64,000 bases of DNA, taken from assembly GCA_036850595.1 (NCBI GenBank), contig CM072152.1:22147179-22211178 (forward strand). Reading direction: 5' to 3'. Shown in pieces: positions 39,496-52,308 of the stretch. This DNA is from Rhyacichthys aspro (Eukaryota; Chordata; Actinopteri; Gobiiformes; Rhyacichthyidae). The notes below the pieces were generated by a model. That model had not been told where the DNA came from. It was given only the letters and a program-made list of their open reading frames with translations, and did not search any database. The position numbers were made by a program, and so were the translations under genes. Numbering within the stretch: the first letter of the stretch is position 1; every line of letters starts with the position of its first letter.

Positions 39496-39721
39496 TTATT
39501 TGATTTGATTTTTATTTGATTTGATTTTTATTTGATTTTTATTTGATTTGATTTTTATTTGATTTGATTTTTATTTGATTTGATTTTTATTTGATTTTTA
39601 TTTGATTTTTATTTTTATTTGATTTTTATTTGATTTTTTATTTGATTTGATTTTTATTTGATTTTTATTTGATTTGATTTTGTTTGATTTTTATTTGATT
39701 TTTATTTGATTTGATTTGATT
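39496..39721. repeat. TTTGATTTTTA-type array, expanded (copy B)
   Basis: More regular and about twice as long as the corresponding tract at 797-911. It is built of TTTGATT and TTTGATTTTTA units. The flanks on both sides match copy A. Confidence 0.9.
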
Positions 39722-40436
39722 CCCGTTACATATTAAATATACACATAAAACTGTAAATATTCCTGATTTAGCCAACAGGCCATTTTTCATCTGTAGTCCC
39801 AGGACAGATGTTAAAAGTCTAAAACAGAGGGAATAAAATTATGTCATTACATAACATTGCAACAATAACACATCGTCTGTAAAAGTATTTTACAGTGTAA
39901 ACAACAGGAGCACAACCCAACAATCAGAGACAGAGCTCTTTCCTCACATAACGATAGCCATCCTCCACACTCTTATGTATATTGGAGCTTTAGTTATATT
40001 TTATATTTAATTAAAGCTGTGTTGAAAGAAAATACATGATCCCTGAGTATTAATTTTCTGCCAGTCCCAGCCTCCTGCAGCAGCTCACTCATTATTTAGT
40101 GATAGTGCGTCTATCCTCAAACAGAACAGTTCAATGAAGTGAACTCTTTAAACTCTGTATGACCTGTCGGTTTGACAGCCGTCACCGCGCTACACAAACC
40201 AGAAGCAGCGTCACAACAGAAATGGAACAGAAAACACACATGTTGCTCTGCAGATGTAAATAAAAAGTGAGTGTTTGTGATGGTGACCACACAACTGGGC
40301 CATGTACAACGGTGAATGGACCATGAAGCAGGATTTAATATGATTTTATTATTTATTCAAGTCAGTGTCCTGGAAGCTACAGTCACAAATAAAGAAGTGA
40401 ATGGGACGGGACTCCTGTTTGGAAGAGCACATAGAG

Positions 40437-40816
40437 CACACATGTCAAACTCAAGGCTCGGGGGCCAAATATGGTCTTTTGCAATGTTTCATATGGTTCA
40501 ACAGTAATATTTTTGGGTTTTAAGTTGGATTTTAACAAGTTTTATGTCGACTTAAACAGTTGTAGTTGGGTGTGAACAGGTTTTAGTTTGATTTGAACAA
40601 GTTTCAGTTGGATTTGATTAGGTTTCAGTTGGATTTGAGCAGGTTTTAGTTGGACTTGGACAGTTTTTATATGGTTTTGAACAGATTTCAGATGTATTTG
40701 AGCAGTTTTTAGTTGGATTTCAACAGGTTTTAGTTGGATTTGTCACAGTCTTCAGCCCCTGAAATGCTTCTTATTTACTATTGCGCCCCCTCACTACTTT
40801 GAGTTTGACAACACTG
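40437..40816. mobile_element. hAT-like non-autonomous element with 8-bp target duplication (copy B)
   Basis: The left end is CACACATGTCAAACTC. The right end, read on the other strand, is CAGTGTTGTCAAACTC. The 8 bases ACATAGAG occur directly outside both ends (40429-40436 and 40817-40824). An 8-bp duplication with CA-starting inverted termini is what hAT transposons make. The interior carries about ten 21-bp units (40510-40740), about two more than the same insertion in copy A. No transposase is encoded, so it must have been moved by enzyme supplied in trans. Confidence 0.85.
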
Positions 40817-42724
40817 ACATAGAGGGGAAAATAGTGAAGGAAAAAATCAGTGTTGTTCAATATTTGATTGTAGATTGGCCCAAGAAATGCAGGGAATGGA
40901 CCATACAGTTTACTAAAATAATTAAAGAAGGAGGAGCTGTCTAGATTTCCTTTTTCTTTAACCATTTTAGGGTAAAAGTGTGCAAAAGTCTTCTCTAGAT
41001 TTGTTGTTTTAGCCATGTTTTAAAACCATCAATCACCCATCACTTCAAAATACAACCAGGAAACACAGGAAACGTGTTGTTTCTTTAAACCAAAGTGGTG
41101 AGTATTCAGTGTAACTTCCCATCACACACGGTCACTCCCAAATGGAAACCAGAAAACTACTGGATTCTCTAGATGTGGTGTTCAGGATGTATTTACTTTG
41201 AAAACATTTCAACTTGACACAACTTAACTGCTGTGTTTTATATGTCATCTTGTCTCATTGTGTTGTATAGGGTTTGTTTCCACTGTTGGAGCCTATACTC
41301 CGCTATTAGCTTATAGCAAAGGTCTGGTAATAGTAGATTTAGCCTTTTAGCAGTAGTGTATGCTTCCACAAATACATTGAAACTGTCATATTATACATTT
41401 GCATGAAAAGTGACAGTTTTAGACATATTTAACTGCAGACATGTCATACACCTATAACCTCTCACTGATGCCAAGTGCTAAAAGGAGATTTGCTGGATTT
41501 TCCTTGAGACTAATTACAGACTGATGCTATATAAATATAACTAAATTGGCTTTAACTTCATATAAATATCTGATTGAGGCGTTTGGCTGAAATGAACTGT
41601 ATAGAGACGTAGTATTCCTGAATATCACAGGACATATTTGTCATCGTCGACCTAGTCCCAGGCCTGGTGTCGGGTTGTGTGCCTTGAGAATCTAATCTAT
41701 TGACATTGTTTTGCTCTGCATTTCCAACACAGCTGTTTATCATGAGCCACCGTGACAGGCGACAGATTGAAAATGTGACACGTTAAAGATCCCAGCTGAG
41801 AGTTGGCCGTGTTTCTGCTCCGTTCTCGTGTAAACCGCTCCCTCGCCGATCGTCTCATTAGGAACTTCAAAGCAGACTCTCCCCCGAACTATTTGTAGAC
41901 AAACACTGGCTCGTCCCCGTCTTCCCCGCTGTGCCGTATGAAAAATAAAACGCTCCAAAGAGAAAACGGAGAAAAAACGAGAAGTGTCAAGGTGCTTTTG
42001 GGCAAACCTTTAAGGCATCATTGTGACCTAAATACAGACTCTTAGATTAAAACGAGGATCTGTGAAGCCTCATCTTTTGTGCTTTTCTGTCACAAACGAC
42101 AAAAGAGAAACAGATGAACAGTGACCATCAGTTGTTGTTTTTTTTTAGGTTTGCGTGACATGAGTAAAACGTGCGCTGCTTCTTTGAGTTTTGTTCAGGG
42201 ACAGACTCCTCTCGCTCCGCTGCTACATTTGTCCCGACGTCACTGCTCATACTTCATTTTTGTGTCCCCCTTTTTGACAAACTACTCAGCTCACTTCAGA
42301 AAGATTTATTCAGTCAAACAAAAGTGATGTTGTAAAGTGATGAGCTCGTATTTGTGTGTCTCATCTTTTGACGGGCCACTGCAAAACTGGAGTTGTGTCG
42401 AGTAAACGGATAAAAAAGACAACACCCATTTTCTTTCTTTTATTTTTTTAAATTCTTTGCTAAAATGCCTAAACCAAAGAAGATTAGACAAATAAAATGT
42501 GTGTTTGGAAAGGCTTGCAAGTGACATTAACTACACTACACTGTCATGAATATGGCTCTATTCCTAATCTAACTTTGTCTCATTCATTTTATTTATTTTA
42601 TCTGGACATTTTACTGTTTTACAGACAATTTTTAGTCTTTTTTACTGTCAGAATGGTCATTTGTGGTGGAATCTGTGGGTGAAACTGCAGACTGCATTTC
42701 CACATCTTAGACTCCTTTTTTGCC

Positions 42725-42747
42725 ACTATGGTAGCCCTGCAGGGACA
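42725..42747 (+). repeat. Short dispersed motif (copy B)
   Basis: Counterpart of 3854-3876 within copy B. Confidence 0.6.
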
Positions 42748-44429
42748 TGCTCTAAGGAAATGAAATAGGTCTCATTTTGTGTTCAATTTAGACACAAAAT
42801 CAACTCTTTTATTTATAGTGTGTGCTCAAAAAAGAAGTATAAATATGCTTGCTCAGTTTGTCCTTTCTCTGCATCTGTAGAAACAGAAAATAATGGCTGC
42901 TATTAAACTTTAGATGCCTTTCCAAAATGCAAATCCAAAAGGGTTGTTCTGAGTTGATTATAAAACACAAGTGCACCTTTAAAGTCAATTTATGAAGTCT
43001 ACTTTGGCACAGATCGTTTTCTAGTGTAGACACATTGTTTTACTTCTTGATTGTGTTGCTTCTCGGGCCAAAAAGACACACTGTACAATCTGAAAGGCGC
43101 ACAACACATGTAGGTATTGATCTGAGGCTGGTCCAGTTACACGGACATCACTCAAACATCGGACACTACATAAACGTGATGGCTCTGAGGAAAGACGGAC
43201 TGACGCCAAACTCATTAACCAGCAACATAAAACGCAAATGTAAAAAACGCAGAATAAATCACCGTCACAGTCAGATTTAAAGCTTTTATTTTGAAGGGCC
43301 GTGTTACTGGATGAGCTGACTCGACTGTAACCGTCAGACACAGGCTCGCGATCGAAGAGATGCGTAACCCGACACCCGTCCGTTCCCCTAAGAAGCACAA
43401 AGCAGCTGTGATGCATTGTGGGAAAAGGACAAATGAAAGGTGACATCATTAGGTTGACTCAGCATTTCTCCGCGTTACACAACTCTGGAAGATAGACATT
43501 GAAACGAGTAACATACAAGAGTCCACCACACGATGACGAGGATGAACTGGGACAAGGACTGACACAAAACATTTGGACGACACTGTTTTGAAACTACATG
43601 CAACTTATACTGATTTAAATCTTATTTCATGTGCAAAAAGTGGCCATAGAGTCAGTTTTATTTGGATTTTAAAGAAGCAACTAAATGCAAACACAAGCAA
43701 ATTACAAATGCAAAATATTAACTACAGGATCCTAATGATAAAAAATAAGCAAATTACTTTAGTGCTGTCACATGCACAGTTTTAGTTCCAATGTTTTGTG
43801 CCATTTTCAGCAGAAACAGTGTAATAAAAGGCCACATAAGGCTGACTCAGGTGGGAAATTGTTCAGCAATTTCAACCAATATCATTGAAAGGAGTGTAAA
43901 AGAACCTAATAAAACTAGGGTTGAGAAATGAGAAATATATCAATAGATTTTATAGATCATAAGGAAAAGAAAATATCCCAGTTCAGGGATTAAAAAATCA
44001 TAAAAAGTAAGACTAACATTAAATGAAAAGTCAGTGGTGACAGACATCTATAATGCTCCAAATCCAATAATAATATAATACGCATTATTAAAAAGTCCAG
44101 ACATGTTTTAAAAGTTGATGAGGACAGAAGACAAAGATTTCTTCAACTATAATCTTATGAAATATGCCAAAAGCTGCCCAAGAGTCAAGTCAAACAAATA
44201 AAACATGGACTGTATTTATCATTTATTTAATTTATTAATTTATTTACGACCAAACTCCCAAAAAAGTAAAGTGCCCTTGGTCGTTACTGTTAGTGTGCTG
44301 CAGTAAACTGGTGATCATTAGTAATCAGGCTGTTTTTGGCCCCTGTCCCACTCAGATGAGGGCAGATAAAGGTTGCCAGTGCCCACAGCTCCTCAGTTTG
44401 CGCCAACAGAGTCTCCCCCAAAGCTCTGT

Positions 44430-44442
44430 TGACCTCTGACCT
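44430..44442 (-). promoter_or_regulatory. Perfect DR1 nuclear-receptor half-site pair (copy B)
   Basis: Same AGGTCAGAGGTCA as at 5550-5562 in copy A. Confidence 0.45.
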
Positions 44443-44769
44443 GCAGCTCCACTCATTAATGTGTTAATTGATGAGCACCACAGAAGAAACCCCGCCAACT
44501 GAACATGGCTCCGGGCGTTTAGTTCGTAACTAATACTAAAGTGTCAACGGGGAAGTGCTACATTTTAATTTAGAAAAGTTCAATTTGTTCATGACACGCA
44601 GTACATCACAAAACAGAAGCAAGGTCTTTATAGAATTATTCATCGACAGAAAATACACTAAGATAAAACATTAACATTTTGGTGTCACTCAGCAGTACAG
44701 CAAAGAACTGGTGAAAAATATAGAACAAAGGCTTTAAATGCTGCACAAACTTGATCTGCAAACACATTA

Positions 44770-45214
44770 CAGTCACGATGCCATGAAAAAATAATTGCCC
44801 CCTTCCTGAACTTTTAGTTTTTGCACATTTTTCACACTTAACTGTTTCAGATCATCAAATAAATGTTAATATTGGACAAAGACATCTCAAGTAAACACAA
44901 AATGCCGTTTTTAGTTGATTATTTTATTCATGAAGGGTAAAATCTATACAAACCTACCTATGTGAGAAAGTAATTGCCCCCTAAACCTAATAATTGGTTG
45001 TGCCGCCCTCAGCACCAATAACTGTAATCAAATGTTTGAGAAAAAGGCAATGAGTCTTTCACATATCTGTAGAAGGATTTGAGCCTACTCTTCTCTAAAC
45101 TCTTAAAAGACTCTAATATTTAAATTTATTTGATGATCTGAAACATTTAAGTGTGACAAATGTGCAAAAACTAAGAAATCAGGAAGGGGGCAATTGTTTT
45201 TTCTTGGCATTGTG
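44770..45214. mobile_element. Tc1/mariner relic, internally deleted (copy B)
   Basis: Same insertion as 5890-6337, also flanked by TA on each side. It is 445 bp here. The residual C-terminal coding stretch reads LITVIGAEGGTTNY before a stop on the minus strand. Both copies share the internal deletion, so insertion and deletion predate the block duplication (or the split of the two haplotypes). Confidence 0.85.
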
Positions 45215-47007
45215 TATTAAGACGCTGACAAAACATGTTATTTTATACCAATGTAGCTGTGGATCATCTGGTTATCTCCTGATTTGTTGTCATTGATGTA
45301 AAAAACTGTAAAAGACACTGTTGGAATGTGTATCCACCACATGATGGGGGTAGAACAGAGGGAGGGTTTTCAAAACATTGTCTAAAGACGTCGACTAATA
45401 GCCTTTTATTAGAGTTTGGTGGAGAGTCATCCTCCATTTACTCGTTTGCGTGAGAAAATGACAATAAATTACCTTATTTACCGTATTTACCCCAATAATA
45501 AATACGTAGGCCCACATTCCCCAACAGTGGCAGCCATGTTGACGTAACAAGGCCAAATTTAGATGCCCTTCGAGGTGGCATTAAAAAAGACAAAGCCAAA
45601 AGAAACAGCATCTGGTAATTGACTGATAGAAAACTTCTGGATATTTTTTTCTCCTCAGATTTCAACAAAGTACAACTGACTCACACAATGTATTTTCACA
45701 ATTTATGGAAACACACCTAATTTGCATCTTCTTTTTGCAACATCTTAATATTTAATTTTATGGAAACACAACTGTTGACTCTGTGAATCTACTCTAAATG
45801 ATGGCTCAGCACTATTTGTTAGCGTAGTGTAGTAATATTAGTTTGTTTTTTTAAATTGACTATATAATTTACAAGGAACACGTCTCTTTTCATGTCCTAC
45901 TTTGTTTTAGAGTGAACCCACAGTGTTGATGGAGTCTATGTATAGCGTTGATGCTCTGTACGACTCTGACAACAGTGATTGCGTCCCCAGAGACGGGAGC
46001 AGGACTAAGATTAGACACACATCCTGGTGGCTTCCTCTAAAAGCAGGAGTAGTGCAGAGTGCTGCGGGTGATTAGTGTGTTTTAAGCCTGTATAATGGAA
46101 GCTTAGCCCAGTGCTCCAGTTTCAGGGCAGAAACCACGAGCCAGGCCATCTGGGCAGTCGTCGTGTCCGACTCTGGTCCACAATAAACACACGGGAACAT
46201 ATTTGTGAGACTTACAATGAACAATTTTAACTGAGTCCAAAAAAGATCACTCTAAATAAAGACAAACCTGGAGAGAAATTGAAATGTATCTGGCTGTAAA
46301 TGTAATACTATCAAACTTTTTGTGCGATTTGTTGCAACTGTTACTGAAGAAAAAGAAGCTAGAAATCGATAAAGTTTTAACATCGACGACGGGCTGCAGC
46401 TTGTGTCGAGAACAGTTATATCTGTTATACAGTAATATCTGTGTATTACTTATTGAAAAAGATCCCCATTAGCTGAAAGTCTCGGCAATTAACTACAATA
46501 ATATGAATAAGAAGATGGCGCCGCTCTTCAGACTTTGACATTTGAAGAAGAGAAAGAAGCTCTGAGATTTCCCTTTTGGGCCTAATAATCTACAATATAA
46601 TGACACTATTCTTTTTGCGTTGACATAAACCACATTAATACATAACAGCACATAATGTAACAGTATATTATTTCCTCTGAATGTGAGCTATAATGACTTC
46701 ATCTTAAGACAACTCAAAGACAACTGTCTGTAGGCTGGTGTTTGGTTGGATTATTGGTGCATTAATACCACTCATACTAATGCGGAACACTCCCAGCGCT
46801 TTTATTTTGGTCTTAAGTGTAAAAGAAAAGGTTCCTAGTTGCCTAATAATAGCATAATCATGGAAGTCTGTCTTTGTTTGGTGTTTAAAGGAGTATCTAA
46901 AATTAAATATATATAAGTAGCGCACACAATCCTGCTTTAATTTGGACAAATCTCTCTTAATTGAGCAAAATAAAGTTAGTTTCAATGGTAATATTAACAC
47001 AAAATCA

Positions 47008-47469
47008 TAGGGGGCAGTGTTTTGGCTGCCGTCGGGAGATTTTTAGGAATGACCTCACACCCTCGGTCTTATATTTAGATCGGTCGGGTTTTAACTTCCA
47101 GCGGTTATCGGTACAGTATCTGACCTTGCACAGCCCCACAAACACCACGACGCCAGAACGTATCAGCCAACATCTGGCTGATCGGCCTGCCCCACATTAT
47201 TGTTACGGGACAGAGTGTGTGTTTGTGTGAGCGGGGCCTGGGGGAGGGGGAGGCCTCGCTGAGCGTATGCCCACGTGCCATGATACATTAGGAGCCGTGT
47301 GCCAAAACCGGACCGTGCTTTAGCGCTCGTGATGCTGCCGCGAACAGAGACGGTGCTGTGATCTAATACTCCGCCCGGCTCCGTGCATGAGCTCATCGGG
47401 CAGCGGCCTCGGAAAAAGTCACGTTACCGGGACGTCTTCCGCACGAGCGTCGTCCCGTGTAATGTACGG
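47008..47469. promoter_or_regulatory. GC-richer, weakly diverged island (copy B)
   Basis: Counterpart of 8100-8560. The main difference is a few extra Gs and a C near 47235-47250. Confidence 0.3.
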
Positions 47470-50400
47470 TGGTCCCGTCAAGTTTAACAGAGGAAAGAAA
47501 AGACAAAAGGGGTTGTGCAAACAAGACAATGTAATGGGACTGAATGAAAAAGTGCACAAGGTTACAGTGTAAAAGGTAACCAGATTAAACAGATACCGAG
47601 TTCAGTCAAGATTCAAAGCGTTTATTGTCACATTTCACAGTTGAAGCTTTAACAAATATATTATAAAAAAGTATAAAAGCCAAACAATATGAAGTTTTAA
47701 CAAGAGAAATATGTAAACAACCAAAACCTAAGCTTAAACAATAGCAATAACCCTTTTGCACTACTGTTTTTATTGATATTTATGTGTGTGTTTCTTTTTA
47801 TAAAGTGTGAAAAGTGTATGTTTTTGTCATTTTTGCCAGACAATGACAATCAATCTCTTTTCTATTCTTTTCTTTTTCTCAAATGAGCAAAATATTATAA
47901 AGTGTGCCATAACAACAGTAGTATACATACATAAACTAATATTATTCACATTCTGTTTTTGTGCGGTGATTTTGAGACAATACCCAGTGACTTTTGTTTG
48001 TGCTTCTCTGCGTGGAGTTGCACGACATAAAAAAACCCACTGATTTATAACATTATTTTTAATCTGCTTTGAAAATATGTCTTGCCTTTGGATAAATAAA
48101 TGCGTTAACATGTTTGTCGTGCATGTACCATCACATTTATTGGAATTTAAGTTGCTTTTTCTAAAATATATTTTGCATGCGATGACTTTAAATATTTTAT
48201 CACTGCTATTTTTGGAGAAGAGGGGCTTTAAGGACAAATACAAGTGCAATAGCTTTTGTTTCTGAGCTGAGCCGCTGTTATATTTTATTTAACTGAAAAA
48301 AAAGCTAAAAAAAGACCCAATATCAATGAGGTCTGGTCTCATTTCTGTAAGTTTGAGTTGATTGTCTTTTATAAAATCTAATATTTCATGTGTTGGTGAT
48401 GGAGACTTATTAGACGTTTGTTAAAACTTTGATGAGACCAAGGATTAACAGTTTCATGATGAAATATGAAAACCATCAAACTTTCAACACAAAAGGAGAT
48501 TTATAAAAAAAAAAAAAAAAAGCCTGGGACCCTGAGAGAATAGAGCTGTGATGATAGATGAAGAGAACAGAGCCAAGGATGAAAAGGCTTTTTGAAGTGT
48601 TACAGAAAAAGCAGCAGAAAAACATGTAACGTGAGGTGACAGGAACAGAGCTGAGGTACAAGGCTGAGCACAGTTTAGAGCAGCAGTGTGACAGCGGAAA
48701 AACACAAAACATCCTCCTCAGACCTGGTTTAGACCTGGTTCAGACCCGGTTCAGACTCTAAAGCCACTGCTACTGACTACGGCTGCTCGATAAAGAGAAA
48801 TTGTTATGTTTTTCATATTATATCAGCATCTACAAACCATCACAAAGACCTGCTTGTATTGAAATAATAATACTTCATCATAAACATCAAAATAATCGTC
48901 CAAAAACGGCTTCAAATCATGTTTATTTAGCTTGATAGGTAGTTTATTCTCAGCTTTATATTTCTTAATCTATTTTAAATTCAATTATAGCTTTACTATG
49001 CTTCCAAATATCACAAGGCATATTGTTATAAATCAATGTAGTTACAGCATTTAAACAATTCAAAGTGAAATCTGGACATAAAAATAGTTGACTTATAATA
49101 GTGTGTTCTGCTTAGACATATTTATAAATACGATACAGGGTTAGGTCATTAGTTTTTATCAGCTTCTCTTTCTCTTCCCATTACACTTTATTTCTATGCA
49201 CTATTCATAAGCTGTGACTTTTTAATGAAGAGCCAAGAGCAAGTTGTTTTAACTGAGTCTGGTTCCTGTCCTTTCACTGTTTTCACCCTCAGTGCTCTGT
49301 GCTTCAGTGTCACTAAAGTTAGAAGTGGTACACAGTCTGTTTTAGTCTTGTGTGTGACAGTTTTGAGAAGGAATGGTCAGTTTTTAGTTTCGATATGTAC
49401 CGTGTTGATAATACAGCAGCTCTGGAGCAGCGTGAGTAAACCTTCAGCAGGACTCGGGCTTTGTTGGTCCTGCTTTTGTCGGAGCCACTGGCAGATGTCA
49501 CAGATGCAACCAACCGCTCTTTCTACTGTCGTCTTCCATAATATTCATGCAGCATCCTTTTAATTATTTCACTTGGAGCCTGATGAAACATAATTAATGA
49601 TTGGAGTGAGAGAAACACGGTTGAAAAACACTGACACTTGGGTTTTTGGCCTCAGCCTTTGATTTGATTTAGATTAGGTTTGTTATAATCTCGAGTAGCG
49701 TTGTTATAAATCTAATCATTTGTGTTGATTGTAGTGGGAAATAAAAAGTAAACTTAACGTTTTTGGATAAAGGAACGCATAAATGTGAAGAACTTAAATA
49801 AAATATTCAAAAGAATAGCTGTGTTTTATGTCAGATCATAACTGTTACCATTATTCTTTGACACTAAACTGAGTCTTTTTAGCATTTGCACCTTCTAAAA
49901 AGACAAATATACACTGTAAGTCACAATATAAATCTTTTAAATGTGAGATCTGTGTGAAGTTGTGTTTGTAATTGGTTCAGAGTGGATACATAACCTTCAC
50001 GATCAGAGAGTTTGTGGTGAGTTTGGTGCACTGTATTTGTTAAAGAGTGGTTTATCTTCCTCGTTCATTTTGGGAAGCACAAAAATGACTTGGAAACCAC
50101 ATATTTTAATGATTTTGAGGCTATGTTTTTATACTGAAAAGGGTCTCAGTTCAGGCTCCCTTGAGTTCGTCTCTGTTGGACTAATATAAGTTCAAAATAA
50201 ACTCTGAAGTGAAACCGTGTCCAGCTGCGAGTGTTTCTGGGGAAAGAGCTCACAGCAGTAATGATGTAAGAAACGCTTGTTAAAACCTTAAAGATGATGT
50301 CCCTACAACACTGTCTCATGTCTCAACTCTTGTAACTCTTCCTAAACAGCCACTAATCTTATTTACACCGTGCATAAGTCGCAGTGGATCTGTCAGTGTT

Positions 50401-52266
50401 GCCTTCAGACAAACACAGTTGTTGACAGTAAACTCTCTCCGTAGTCTCCACTGAACCAAATCCTGTTAAAACTCTTTGTTCTTATGAGAGCTCCCACTGT
50501 GCTGCCTTTATGCTAGTTATGTCTTTTAAAGCCATTTACAACAGAGTGACCCCCGCTGTTCCATCATGTTTTGGTTCCAGTTCCATTTCTCTGAGGTTTG
50601 GGTGGGCCTCCATCAACACAACAGGCCTCATTTTTGAAATTGGATTAGTTTCACTTTTCTCCTAATGTCCTCTCTCTCTCTGTTTGTCGCTTTATTTTTT
50701 CTTTGCAGTTTTTAAAATTCAAGGTGTGAGGTCCTATAATCAGGTTGAGCACACTTTCTTTTACTTCCCGAGGCATATGTCTGTAGTTTCTAGATAAGGT
50801 TTTGCAACAAATCGGAGGTGAAAATGGATCATACAAGCCAAATAATACACTTATTTAAATGTTTAAAGCTGGAATACTCTGCTATAGTTGTTGTTGCATA
50901 CGTCAACTTAAATCTACAGTAAATCTTGATGTGTTTTTCATTCTAAATCACTGTATAATATGATAAATCTGGCCCTAGGTCCTTGTCTGAGCTGGACCCT
51001 CCCATGTTTTATAATCTTTAGCAGCATCTATATTAGCATCTTTAGCTAAATAGACTCCTCATACAGTGTCATACCAAACTTCCCACTTTCTCAACTTTAT
51101 TTTTTGCATTGAGAGTGAGTTTCTTTTCTCTCTTTCCGTCTGCACATACTGTACATGTGCATTTAGTTCGATAAGAGCCTGTTATACAATAGGAATCGTA
51201 CACTTAAGTTTGACATTGGAGGATTCTCTGCGGATGATTAAAGCGTTTCTTTGCATTACAAGCCCGTGGAGTGTGAAGTGTAAGTGAAGGAGGGAGAAAA
51301 GGGGGCGTGATGGAGAGTTATAGAGACAGAGATGCCCACACGGACAGAAAATGTCATGCAAAGAGCTCCATAGAGGAAATATCAGCCATATTCTTTCATA
51401 TGTTAGATAATGGCGTGAGGTTTCTTATAGAGTGTAGTTTGAAGTTGTTAAAAGCTGGTTTAAAACTACTTCTTCTTCATCATATATTTGAACTTTTAGA
51501 ACCATTTAGAGAAACAAGTGGCTTCCAGACGTCAAATATATGTAAGCATCACTGCATTTATGAAAATACCTTGAAAAAAAGTGCATTCTTGTTCACACAT
51601 CCTCCACTAAAGCGTGTTACAGATGCAAAAATCCATTACTGGACTTCTCAGAGTGTGTTTATTATGTGGGTTATTAAACTTTTCATTTCCTATTCTGTTG
51701 TAATCCTTTCATCAAGCCTTAAAAACACTAACGTATGCACAGGTCCATTATTCAAGTATTTAAATTTAAACACTTGAGTAAATGTTTTTGTTAAGTTTAG
51801 AGAAAGTTTTGTTGTTTAGTGTTTTGATTTCATACAAAAAAGTAGCATTAGCACAATAAAAGAATAAAAAAGGGATATATTAAGTAAGTTACAGATGCCA
51901 AGACAAGATACCCAGTATTTTTTGATCATTTAAAGTTGTGGCGTGTAATTTTAGTGACATCTACCTCTCTTTTCTGCAGCCTGTGAGCATCTACGGTGGC
52001 CCTGCAGAGAAAAGTTTAGTTTAGAGTTTAGTCCTGAGCCTTAATGTAAGAATATGTGTTCAGAGAGGAATATAAAAGCATCTCTTCTCCAGCAGTGCTC
52101 AGTTTGAAGAGGATTATAACAGAATTTGACACAATGCACATTTAGGTTGGGTAGAAGACAGAAGAAGACGCCTATTGCCTTGTGTCCTAAGTTAAACTAG
52201 ACGACATTAAACAGTGCAACAGCCTCCACTGTACCATGTGACTGTGGTGTGTCCTCCCAGTTTCTG

Positions 52267-52308
52267 TGACGTCACTGATTGTTGTTTTCGCTGCGGTTTA
52301 TGACGTAA
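52267..52308. promoter_or_regulatory. Paired CRE motifs in a GC-rich island (copy B)
   Basis: TGACGTCA at 52267-52274 and TGACGTAA at 52301-52308, both retained from the copy A arrangement. Confidence 0.35.
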
